Part shown: one piece after another, positions 1 to 11,400 of the stretch
How the letters are laid out: each line of letters opens with the position of its first letter
Numbering within the stretch: position 1 is the first letter of the stretch
Origin: Silene noctiflora
Lineage: Eukaryota > Streptophyta > Magnoliopsida > Caryophyllales > Caryophyllaceae
Reading direction: 5' to 3'
NCBI GenBank assembly: GCA_009801015.1
Contig: VHZZ01009603.1
Coordinates: forward strand, 32,906 to 54,387
Length of the DNA: 21,482 bases
Translations under genes and position numbers: made by a program
The notes under the pieces: model-generated
What the model saw: the letters and a program-made list of their open reading frames with translations, nothing else
Told to the model about the DNA's origin: nothing
The model's database searches: none

Positions 1-1150
1 TATATTTATAGTGCATAAATTAACCAACATTAGATTGTGACAATTAATTGCCTTGAGAGGATATATAGATATTATATTAATTAGTGTTAGAATAGTAAGG
101 GAATATTCTGTTTGGGGAGACAGTGAGCGGGAAATGTGAGCGGGAAAAACACAAGTGTGTTAATCTTTTAGTATATAGGGGATTGAATCGCATTATACAT
201 ATCAATTGTTGCAACTTTATGCCTTAAATGTGGAACCAATTTACCCTTTATTTATTTAGGGTGATGCTCATTCATGTACGTGATTTACTTAATCATGGAC
301 ATGAATGNCCATTATACCCCTTTCATTTCACTACCCAGAACCTTCCATTTTCCTCTCATTTCAGCCTCCTTCTCAATAACCACCGTTATCACCACCAACC
401 AACCACCACCCCTTCACCGTCTCCGACCAATGACCATGCCACCCTTTCCCCTTCCTAGTTTATAACACATCTTAAAAACAATTTCTAAACCCTAATTTTT
501 AAAATTGGTACAATAATTTAATCTATTTATAAAAAACAAAAAGAAAAGGCAGATAACGAAATTAGATAGTGAATTGGGCATATTAATCCTTTATGACAGG
601 CTCGAGTGTGGATTACCCATCCAATGATAGGGGCGTTGGCGCCATTATAGAGTAGCGATTAGGCGGATGAAGAAGTTGCAAAACTTGAGTGGACTGAAGA
701 CTTAATTTGTGTCATTCAATTGGTATGCTTACAAAGTTTAAAATTGAATTACTATTTGATTAATATGAGATCTAAAATGTATAATTGATGATTTTTACTA
801 AGAATTTTAATTTTTGAGAGGAAGAAGATAACGGAAAAAAGAGAGATTTTTTTTATAGAAGGGTAGATGATGGAAAATTTATGGGAAAAAGTCCATGAAT
901 AAGTAAATCTTGTACATGAAAGAGCAACTACGTTTTATGAATGGGAGGAGTGAGGTCTCCACCACTTTCCAAATCACTCGAGTTCGATTATATTCAACTT
1001 TCACGTTTCAAAACTTATGCAATAAAGACGGCTTTGCCACGTGTTATATTTGTTGGGGTTTTTGGTACAAATAATATAATGATACAAAGACACGATATTT
1101 TGTTTTGGGATTAACTTGTAACCCAACCTTGTATTATTATTCAAATACTA
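1..1150. other. Intergenic, no gene seen
   Basis: AT-rich DNA with short open frames only, none with a recognisable protein pattern. One undetermined base sits at 308. A CACGTG (G-box) core occurs near 1038, but no nearby gene is seen that it would serve. Confidence 0.6.
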
Positions 1151-1159
1151 ACAATAAAA

Positions 1160-1466
1160 GACTGATTCGAGACCCGAACTACATCACCCGAATGTGACCC
1201 GAAAACCTGAACTGACCCAACCCGACCCGAACATGACCGAGTTTTCTTGACCCGTGGCTGACCCGACCCGAAAATGACCCGTTGTGAAACCACTCAACCC
1301 GAAAATGACCTGACAAAACATAACTCTAATTGAACCGAAAAGACTTGAAATGACTTTTTCTTTCTTATTCATTGATCCGAAACTAACCCGACCCGCTTGA
1401 CCCGAAACTGACCCGACTAACAACCCGAGATAGACCCGAAACCCGAAATGACCCTAGCCAACCCGA
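1160..1466. repeat. Degenerate CCCGAA/GACCCG short-motif array
   Basis: About 300 bases dominated by imperfect copies of gacccgaa, acccgac and cccgaaatgac spaced every 8-20 bases. The open frame on the minus strand here is a by-product of the repeat. Shorter GGGTCA/GGGTC-rich stretches of the opposite orientation occur at 9743-9845 inside an intron, suggesting a dispersed repeat type. Confidence 0.8.
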
Positions 1467-1697
1467 ATTAACTCCAGATATTAAGCATACACACTCTTAT
1501 CCAACATGACTTACGACCTTTATTTATATAAGCTCTTAAGTCCAAATTCATCTAGTAACATAAAGAGCTATTACATCTTTCAAAGCTAACTCTTAATATT
1601 TACACTTGCAACATCTAAAGTGTAAATAGTGCTCACATAAAACATAAACATAAAGACTCTAATGTGAGATTTTTGGGTGTGTTTATAATATCAAAGC

Positions 1698-1883
1698 GTC
1701 TTATTTGTGACGAACACTATTCGTCACAAGTTGAAAACGGATAGTGTCTCTCTCACAATAAAGCAAGTGGAAGGACAAGTGGGTGGGAAATGGAGCATCC
1801 ATGTTTGGTGTCACTTGCATATTGTGAGAGAGACACTATCCGTTTTCAGCTTGTGACGGATAGTGTCCATCTTCAATGAGAAT
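1698..1883. mobile_element. Palindromic MITE with arms of about 60-70 bp
   Basis: The left arm (about 1698-1769) and right arm (about 1812-1883) are inverted copies. Inner parts match almost perfectly (caataaagcaagtg against cacttgcatattg; gagagagacactatccg on the right). The outer ends drift. The left arm also contains its own small palindrome, tgacgaacactattcgtca. No coding capacity. Target duplication was not resolved. Confidence 0.8.
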
Positions 1884-1947
1884 TTGTGTTATAATATTCT
1901 GATTAGACATAGGACCCAAAAGCTTCTCTGAATAACTTAAACTGAAC

Positions 1948-1997
1948 CTAGTTGTTTCCACAAGGATTGAGGCTAGTTGTTTCCACAAGGATTGAGG
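1948..1997. repeat. 25-bp tandem duplication
   Basis: The 25-base unit beginning ctagttgtttccacaagg occurs twice head to tail (1948-1972 and 1973-1997) with no mismatch. It lies about 500 bp beyond the stop codon of the SET-domain gene. Confidence 0.9.
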
Positions 1998-2249
1998 GCG
2001 ATTTGAAGGCATTTGTACCGCTTAATGGTCTCCCTAAAAATCGTGTCATGAGACAAAGGCTCGACTTAAGCACATAATTTTCTATATCAATTTCGTGATA
2101 TAGAACATGCTATACAAAACATAATTTTCCAAGTGTTTACGTTTCATTCTCATTGATTGAACTTGTCATTTATTGGACTAGTTCAGTCAGTTTATATCTT
2201 TATTCAACTTATTTCTAAATGGAAGATGAGATAGCGTCAGATTGACCCA

Positions 2250-2498
2250 TTTGACAAGTCTTTACTAGGAAAGTACGCGAGGGCGAAAAAGTCTATCAAA
2301 ATAAATTCCAGAAAATTGATGAACAGGAATTCACAAACTATGACAGGAAGTTTAGCATTGAAGATGTCATAATTTACAACCATATTTAACAGCACCAGCA
2401 GCTTACAGGAACTTCTAGTTGAACGTGGTACTAGAATTTGCTGGCTTCTTGCTAACATATCGCTACGAATATGTACAGCAAACAATGGATAGAATCAC
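2250..2498 (-). other. Probable 3' UTR of the SET-domain gene
   Basis: Follows the TAG stop at 2501-2499. It is AT-rich with no coding pattern; an AATTTATTTTG stretch near 2300 could serve as a loose poly(A) signal. The end point is estimated. Confidence 0.35.
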
Positions 2499-5400
2499 CT
2501 AGTTTAAATAACGCCTGCAGTTTTTGGCATTGCAGAAACATGGAATTTTCTTGCCTTCGTCCTCATGATTGAAATGATAATCATAAGTAATCTCTTCACC
2601 AGGGCAGATATCCTTCTGGGCGAAAAAAACAACCTGGCCATGGCAAAATATAAGAATTCATATTTCTGGAATATCAGAATGAAATGAGTCACTCTGGTAT
2701 TCGATAAACGTCGTTATAATGCACAACTTTCCATGCATAGTACCTGACCAAAAAACACGTCTTTTCCATATGGCATTTTTGCTAGGTAGTTAGAAGCCAT
2801 CCTTTTCAACATTGGTCGTAACCTATGTTACTATGACACTTCACTTTGGTGGCGTACTGGGGTGTCACGTGTCGGACATTTGGAAGTGTCCGATACGCCA
2901 CGACACACTTTATTTTAGACCAAAAAATTAAAAACCTCACGGAATATAACCGTATCCGGCACTCCGACAATGTGCCGTGTCTGACACTAGCAGCCGAGTT
3001 GGAGTAACATAGGTCGTAACTGGCAAGCCATTTTATCCATCCTCATCACTGGTGATAATGATGTATAAGCTAATATGTGGTAAAAATAGTAATTAAATAT
3101 AAATAGAGAAAGCATCATGGACACTTTGATGAGTCAAACAGTTATAATTAGGTCACAAAAAAGAACTGGTTTTGTTACCTTCTTTTGACTTCTGATAGTT
3201 ATCACTTTGGCAATGCAATTTGGCTGGTTGTAGAAATACACACGGAGAACACAAGTAAACAAGTAAATCAACTGGAATATATATACGGAGTATATATTAA
3301 AAAAAAAAGGCTCACTGATCAACCTTAAAAAATTCTTCTCTCTTGTGTTGCTGGATAAACTAACACAAAAGTATGTTACCTGACATGAATGGTTGACAAA
3401 CCGAGCAATCCCACCTTTGCAGGTCGCATCAATTATATGTTCCTTGTCTATCTTGAAGAAGTAGCAAGCACTCTTATATTGAAGCTTTCTTCCACTTAGA
3501 TACTCTGTTTCTCTTTTATCAGCAACGCGTAGCCCAACTATCTCACCAATGTACTCAACAACCTATGTTAACAGAATATAGTACCTTAAAGGACAACACG
3601 TTTGAATATAAGCACAAAAAGGTTGCACAATGTTCATAACAGATTCATCCAAGACCAATTAAACTGCATGAGTGATGTGATCACGAAAACGCAAAGCAAT
3701 CTTGCATACAAGTCCAAGTGAGTTGCATTAGTTCGAGTGCCCTTGATAAGAATGCAAAGGTACCATTCATTTGAAGACAAGGTATAGAAGCCCATAAAGG
3801 TTTTTACCATAGCACCTCGCGGGATGAACTGAGATGTGTAAAGACCAAGAGCATGAATTCCAGATTTATAAACAACCAAACTTTTCCACCCTTTTGTGAC
3901 TTTGAATCGCGCATATTCTTTCTGCAGAAGCAATGTGCATGTAAGATGTAATTAATTAGCAAAATGCAATGAAAAAACAACGGAGAAATTAAGAGAGAAG
4001 GATTGAAGTGAAATCAAGACATTACTTGTGCCTGATTTTTCAATTAAATCACTAGAAATATTATAAGAACAAGTGAAACAAAAAATTGAGACTCCCAAGA
4101 GTGATATTACGTCATACATGAATAGATAAATTTCAGAAAAATCCTCGACAGAAGATCACAAGAGCTCTGAGTTAATTCTCAGCAAGTAATATATTTAAAC
4201 AAATCATTTTGTGTTATAAAAACAAAAAAAGTTAGGCAGAGTATTTATCAATTACATCAAATCTGTCAGTTTCATAGACTTCAAATCTTGATAAATATTT
4301 AAAAGGAATGTAATAAGTACTCCTATGTTAGTTCCCCTAGAGGGGCTATAAAGATACAGTCTTCTTACAGCAAAAAGAAAAAATACACACAGCTAAGCGA
4401 TACACCATAGTACAAACTCTTTGTTCAGAGGGATTGTGTTAACAGCTATGTAGTACCTTCAGTTCAAGTAGGCTTGTTTATCCCCTTCACAATACACTAA
4501 ACCTTTGTTTGGATGGAAGCATTTGAAGGTAAAGGGAAAGGGGGAAAGGGTGGTCATTTTCCTTCGTTTGATTAGCAAAATGGCGTTGGAGAGATTCAGA
4601 GGCTATAAGGCAAGTTAAAATTCTTCTAACATAGGAAAGCATTGAGGGAAAACTCCTTCAGTCCATTCCCCCTCCTTTTACATATCAATTCCCCTCCCCT
4701 CCCATCCTATTTTCTATCCAAACCCAGCCTAAAGTAAACTAGATTAATCACGAAATGGGTACTCAAAAAGCTACCTTGTTGTGGGAGGCACTCATATTAC
4801 AGAGCTGAAACATCTTTAACTCTCTGTTGATGTTGGTACTCTAAACTAAAGTAGATGCCGGCTACAAATAGTTGAAACAACGCAAGATGACAAGTACCTA
4901 TGAAACTCTCGAATAATACGTAATTAATAAGAACTCAAAATTTGGGATAAACAGCAAATGCAAACATCAGCTTTTTTTTTTATACAAGGATATATGATAT
5001 ATTTGTTCAAATGTTTTGTATCAGTAGAGTACAAACCCGGTAATCATGTTCCACATCTGAAATAGGAAGGTTAGGCTTCCTTCTCAGGCTTAGCTTGTGC
5101 CTATTGATGTAATCCCATGCATCCAATTGCACTTGAGTAACAAGGCATCCACCCTTCGTGTTACCCTGATGGGAAGACCTAGGCCATCTGCCCTCCTGCC
5201 TTTTACCTTGATAGGCCTAGTTTTAATTGTAGTTATGAGATAAGATAACAGAACAAAATTATACATCAGCAACTGCTCCGTACAAAATAGATTTGATAGT
5301 AACAGTACCTCTGTTCTCGCACACGTTGGCTGTTGATCTCGTTCACTATCAGAAACCACATTGTTAACATCATCGTTCTCAAATACACACGAGTGGTTGC

Positions 5401-8400
5401 TAGCATGCAGTAAGCATCTTCCATAGAAACCAACCTGATCACTATCAACTCCTTCCACCTCACTTTGGAGCAGGCCCTGCCAAAACCAGAGTCGCAACAT
5501 CCCAAAGATCATTTCAGATTATAGGAATCAGGGTACATAACCAATGACAAACAAAATAAATCCTCAGCTAACTGTTAAGTAAAATTAATTTGTACACCAC
5601 CAATATGCAGAGAAGGAACTGAACATTTACACACCAGGGTGACCAGGCAAGAGACCTTCCCACCATATGAAAGCAGGCTGACAAGGATAGCTAACACATT
5701 ATTTGCTTTATGTTGCTACAGTAGAGATTGATTGCTTTTTGTTTAGATGGGTAAATCAAGTATTACCACATTAATCATCATCAGAGAAAATGAGATAACA
5801 TGACAACATTGGGATTAAGGCCTTGTTTGTAAGGAGTTTTCTGGTTCGGCTAGGTGTGAGCCATTCCCTTAATTTTTCCTGGTTTGATATATATATAAAA
5901 AAAAAAAAAAAAAAAAGAAGTCTCCCCTCCCATCCTATTCCATGTCTTTGCTTCCCATCGTACCTTTCGACTGACACTATCCAACATACTCCCTCTGTCC
6001 CCATCATTTTTTTTACGTTTTTCTTATTTGGGAGTCTTGGTCATTTCTTTACGTTTCCATTTTAGGTATATAAAAGTTGCTATTCTTCTCATGTTCACGT
6101 TGTTTTTCACTTTTTGCATTTTTCAAATCATATATGGTTCTTTCCTTAGTCTTTGTGCCAAAAGCAAACGTGAAGAATTTTACAGAGGGAATACAAACAG
6201 AAACTAAATGCTGATATAGTTGACCATACTGTCCGAGTAAATCCTAAAGAGATAGATACCCAAAACCGGTTACAGGGATAGTTGCAGAATATGGCCAACT
6301 AGATCACAGTGAAGCTTTCGCTGAAACAGATTATTCTTTTTTGCAATTATATCATAATTTCTACGGAAGAAGTCTTTCTACTATAATCTTTTTCTGGCTC
6401 CAAAAGTACGGTATCGTACACAGTTGAAGGTTTCAGGCATTACCTTTTGGTGGGCACACCAAGGATGAAAATGAGCACAGCAAGTCTCAATACGACACTT
6501 TATGCATGAACCACCAGATCGATTGCATATGCAGCAAACCTGAGGAAGTAGTCGATAAAAGGTTGCAGTCATATAGATGCATGTTGGCAATTCATTCTCC
6601 CTTCTTGTGTACATACAAAATTTGATTAACACCTTATAAAAGGCCTTACTGTTTAGTACTCAGCACTTACCACGTATGCATTAGGGTAGTGGACGCCAGA
6701 TACATCAAATGCACTCATGGTGTCAACATTAGGACATCGAGTTCCTGAAGTCCAAAGTCCACATACCATGTGAACCCACTGCTTGACTGTCGGATTAAAC
6801 AATCCTGCTATTATGCAGTTATGTACCACTGGCTTTATGGTAGGTACAGACTGCACTGTTGAACTTTCTAAATTGTTTCCACACTCGTTCTTTGCTGAAA
6901 CTTCAAAATTTACGAGTGAGATTTGACCAAGTATAGAAATCAAAGCATTGGACGACATACCGTCAAAACTACTAAGACAACAGACGTACCATAAAATGGT
7001 TTAGCAGAACCAATGATAACAATATGAGATTCTGTCCTAATATTCCAAGCTTTCAACAAGGTCTTCACCACATTGCGGCTACCAAATGCACGAGTCATGG
7101 CCCCACCTCCATAACCACAGAGAACACAAACCTATAGTCAACAAACAAGCAGTGTGAGATGTTATAACGCGATGACTGAAAGTAAAGCAGAGAAATTTCT
7201 TAGAGCATATAGTACAGGATAGTATGATATTGCTGCATCTTTTTTTCCAATGGGCCAACTTGAATCTTATTCATGAAAGAAAGACTGTTACAGTTATGCG
7301 AAATAACTTGCAGTTCATTCCTTCACCAAGGTTAAAAAATCATTTTTTTCCAATGGGCCAATTTGAATCTTATTCATGAAAGAAAGACTGTATACAGACT
7401 ACAGCCTTGCGATATACTTGCAGCTCATTCCTTGAGTAAGGTTAAAAAAATGGCAGATTAAATGCAAGCTCACCTAGTTACCAGCTCTAGCAGCATGCAA
7501 ATGACATTTTAGACAAAAGAGGAAATATGAAAGGAGTTTAAGCTTCTGCTTGAATAGGTGGTCAATTTAGTTTGACAGTTTTTTTTTTTTTTTTGATAAT
7601 TAGTTTCTGATAGGAATTTGAGCGCACCTCCATAAAAAAATTTCACTCATTTCAACTTGGGGACTATCTATTAGGAAACAGAGAGACATTAAAACAAAAA
7701 CAATATGGGAAATAAAAAAACTGAAACTTCCAGCTTAGAGTGCAAGGATTCAAAAAAAATTGACACTTCCAGCTTAGAGTGCAAGGATTTGGTTTTTTTC
7801 CGCTGCTGAAGGACCTCGCAAAGAATAAATTCTAATCTTAAGACATGGAACCAGTAGCCCTATAACACGTGATCAAATTATACAGTGTTTTTGCTATACA
7901 AAATTTTCTTTGTAGTATACTCCAAGAATAGTATTCTTCATTAAAAGCGACAACCACCACACCATATATACCAACATGTTGGTTGAAATCAGTTGAGACT
8001 AGTACGAGCTTTCTTCAAGAGGGCAAAACATTATTCATAAATAAGAAACTACTAGAAGTTAATGCAGCTGCATTTGCTGAAGTAATGCTAGAAGGGTCCC
8101 TAATAGGATATGCAACATGGATGTTCAAGTGTCATGTTATCAAGAACGGATTTCATTGTTACTCCTAAGCGAGTTTTAGAAGGGATGGTGAGGCCTAGCT
8201 AATGGGTCTATTTCAGTCATGTTACGTCTAGACATGGACTTTTTAGATATTCTCACATGGGTGATCACATTTCTGATTTCAGTATCCCAAAATAATTATA
8301 GCTGAACTGCACATTCTGCGATTATTAGAATTCACACCCCACATCGTATTGATTGACGGTTTTATATTCTCCAGGATGTCTGCACTAATTTTGCCCAAAT

Positions 8401-11400
8401 GATGACGGTTTTATATGAGGAATGTAGATCTTAAGACAATTTTGTAGCTATAGTATCCATCTCCACAGATAATTTATTGAAGCGTTGATAGTTGCGTGGC
8501 TGTGCACGATATATCTAAAACAACAATCATCATAGAAGTCCAAATAGGAACTCACAACATCCTTGGAACTTGTTCTGCAGGGTCTACAGAGCCACTCTCC
8601 TTTGGGAACTCGTGAAATCCCATAGCAAGCTTGATGTATCTGTAAATTAATGTAGCAATGAAAGACTTGTGACGATAGAATGCAGCAGCGAAAAACTGCA
8701 AAATTTTCTGAGCAAGTAACTTGAAAGCAAATGCATGGGTTTTAAATAAACAGAAATGTACTCTGATCAAACAGCATGCACACTCCAATAAGCAGTTAAA
8801 CTCATCTTTATTTGATATACCGCACACACAACATAATGCATCACCGCCCACAGTTAGAGAATGGCAATGATTTTGTTCAGAAGACCTGAATCAAAGGAGA
8901 ATTAACAGAAAAATAAGGGATGCTTCAGCAAGACGGAATACTCCCGAGTCCCAACTAGTTTTCTTACCATCTGGTGTTATAAGCCCTGCATTCGTAACCA
9001 TCGCTCTTTCCAGTATTCTCAGATGAAATTCTTTTTGATGGTGCACACATCACATTTTGTGAGAGACTTGAATCTGAAGAGATGAACTTATTTCCTGCAG
9101 AAGAACATTTTGAGCAGCTTGCAGTGGAGCTATATCGTATGTCGAAAGTGCAAGTCAATAAGTACAATGATACTCTCCACTTTAGACTTGAGAAGGGGCT
9201 AGACTTAAAGTATTCCATAGAACAAACACGGGTAATCAATACATTTATCTAATCACCGGGAGGGAGAATCGACTCAAGTCTGATCAGACCATGTTCGGAC
9301 AATGTTAGGGTCGGAAGCAGGGTCAAAATTAATTTATCTCGCCTTTTTCAACTATTTCCTTACAAGACGAATTTCACAAAAATAACCGGAAGCTCTGAGT
9401 AATTGTGGAAGTCATGAAGGTAGTTCAGTAAAATAAGGTGGGTATATGGCGTCTTTGTGGCATGCAAACATTAGATTAAGTTATCATTAAACTAGAAAGG
9501 TTGGTTTATTTTCATAAGACTCTAGAACGTCAAATTATTTTTGTTATTTATAATTTAGTATTATCTTGCATTAAATATAATTCTGCATATACTATACTAA
9601 CAATATTTATGACTTATGTCCTAAATAAAATAACTAGTAAACTTAAGCTACTTTTTCATATATGGTCATTTTATATTCCTTTTTGTCTTACATCGAGTCA
9701 GATGGAGTTCAACCATGATCGCGCCCTACAGTTATGAGTGAAGGTCGGGTCCTTTTGGATCACAGGTCAATATTACCGGGTTTATGACCTAGAAAAACGG
9801 GTCAAGCCAAGTTCTTTGGGTCAGGTCAAAATTTGACCGATCTAGTAATCAATCATCAATTTCAAACAGGCTGGTTGATGGCCGTGAGTACTGCAAACAC
9901 AAAAGCAGGAATCAATTAGCAAAGGTGCATTGTTCAATAGTTACCTCTCATTGACAACTCATAGAGATTGCGGATACGGGTTTCCTTTGTCTTTGATTGA
10001 CTCGTAGGGCGGTATAATGTCATACGCAGATTCCTTTTGCTCCCACTAGCTTCAACTTCTTCTAATATAGAAAGATCATCTGCAGAGTGTTCATCATCAC
10101 CCTGATTGTGCCTTTGCTGAGTCTCATGAATAGAAGCATCAGAATCCCCATCTTTCAATGATAGAACCCTATTATGGGTATTTGAAGAAACATTGGACAC
10201 TTTATTGCCCTCACTGAATCTAAAACTATTCATCTTTGTTCCTAAGAGAGCAGCTGATTGATTCTCAAACTTGGTACATCTTTTGGAAATTTTGAGAATC
10301 TGGCTGAGAAGAACAATCTTAGGTGGTTTTAATTGATCAATATCTAGTTCCTGATCGCATATAATTCCATACTTGCCACAAGCTACAGGTCTTGCCATTG
10401 TAGATCTCTTTAATCTGCATCTTGAAGTTTCATCTGATTTTGAACTACTAAACCAACTACAATTTAGATCTTTGGTAGCCTCCCCTTGTTTCTTGAGAGC
10501 AACATCAAGCGTAGTCATTTTTAGCCTTTTGACTGTAGTATCTACAGGAATGTCGGTAGATTCATCATTTCTCTTCAATAATGATTGATCACGGAGGTCA
10601 CAATCCAGAAAGTCACATTGACCATGAAGTTCTCTTTTTCGAGAAAGCAATTTGACTTGACACAAAGTAGACCTCCTTTTCTTCAGACCATGACTGTATG
10701 AATTACCACCGCGCACTTGAACGCATTCAGATATACCACTCTGATGGTCAACATCAATACCAGTAGGGAGTTGGTATTTTGTAGTTGGCACAGACACTTC
10801 TGTCACACCAAGTGGAGTTCCCAACATGCTCCATTTTAAATTATCTTTCCTCTTACTGCATTGAAAATTATCTACATGTTTCTCTTTCTCTTCCAAACTA
10901 GCTCCTAAAATACCAAGATTTTGCAGTTCATTTGATTCTGAATTCATTTGCCTGCAATCATCATTTTGGCCATGTTGTGTAGTAATTGATGAAACCGTCT
11001 CAGAAATCATAGGCTTCATATTACTATCTGGTTGAGAACTTTTCACACTATCAATAGAGTCAACAGAAGAACAGCTCCTCATAATCACAGATCCTTGGTC
11101 AACAACATATCCAGGATTACCGCCATTGAGAGTACAAGATTCAATTATGTTCACCTCACTTGATGCCTCAGTGACAGCAGTGACAGCTGGTACGGAGCAT
11201 CCAGAAGAGATGGGCATTTCTTTCCCTTTCGACAAGCCAGCAGCCTGATTAGATCTGGCACAACCATTAGCAGGAAGTGCGTTCGCATGAGTTTCAAAGT
11301 CTCCTCTCGTTTTCAATAAATGTGCTGGTGCGTCCAAGCATCTCTTTTTGGACCCTGTAGCTGTTCTGGAAGGAACATCTCTCCATTGAGAGCTAAACCA

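Larger units (their letters stand above)
2499..5476 (-). other. C-terminal exons with SET and post-SET domains
   Basis: Exon 5476-5309 finishes the extended PHD and enters an acidic linker. Exon 5216-5037 is a basic linker ending EHDYR. SET is split over four exons: 3921-3808 (SGIHALGLYTSQFIPRGAM), 3562-3380 (VVEYIGEIVG to ARFVNHSCQ), 3223-3179 (PNCIAKVITIRSQKK, only 45 nt) and 2633-2499 (VVFFAQKD to the end). Catalytic and cofactor motifs are intact: NHSCQPNC for S-adenosylmethionine binding and the pseudoknot, EEITYDY with the catalytic tyrosine, and post-SET CFCNAKNC (C-x-C-x4-C) followed by RRYLN at the very C terminus. The ending closely resembles animal MLL. The first glycine of the usual H-G-x-G motif is alanine here. 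Confidence 0.93.
6444..9094 (-). other. PHD finger and extended PHD (zinc knuckle plus PHD2) exons
   Basis: Exon 9094-8968 is a linker. Exons 8885-8762 and 8639-8556 encode the first PHD finger: CCVCGISNKDEFNCLLEC, then HQACYG and WLCRPC, giving the C4HC3 ligands. Exons 7131-6990 and 6894-6671 give the knuckle, VCVLCGYGGGAM then WVHMVCGLW, followed by GTRCPNVDTMSAFDVSG. Exon 6539-6444 gives the second finger, VCCICNRSGGSCIKC and FHPWCAHQK, completed in exon 5476-5309 by GFYGRCLLHASNH. In animal JADE/BRPF and plant ATX proteins this paired module binds histone H3 or nucleosomes. All zinc ligands expected for both fingers are present, so the module should be functional. Confidence 0.93.

Noticed and set aside
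228..458. Plus-strand open frame ending in Pro/Ser/Thr-rich residues
   Set aside because: Spans the N at 308, is short, and has no homologous pattern or splice context.
1184..1423. Minus-strand open frame with repeated GSG/FGS residues
   Set aside because: Produced by the CCCGAA motif array; residues simply mirror the repeat.
7983..8168. Plus-strand 61-residue open frame in an intron
   Set aside because: No family pattern, no supporting context, and it lies antisense within intron 7132-8555.
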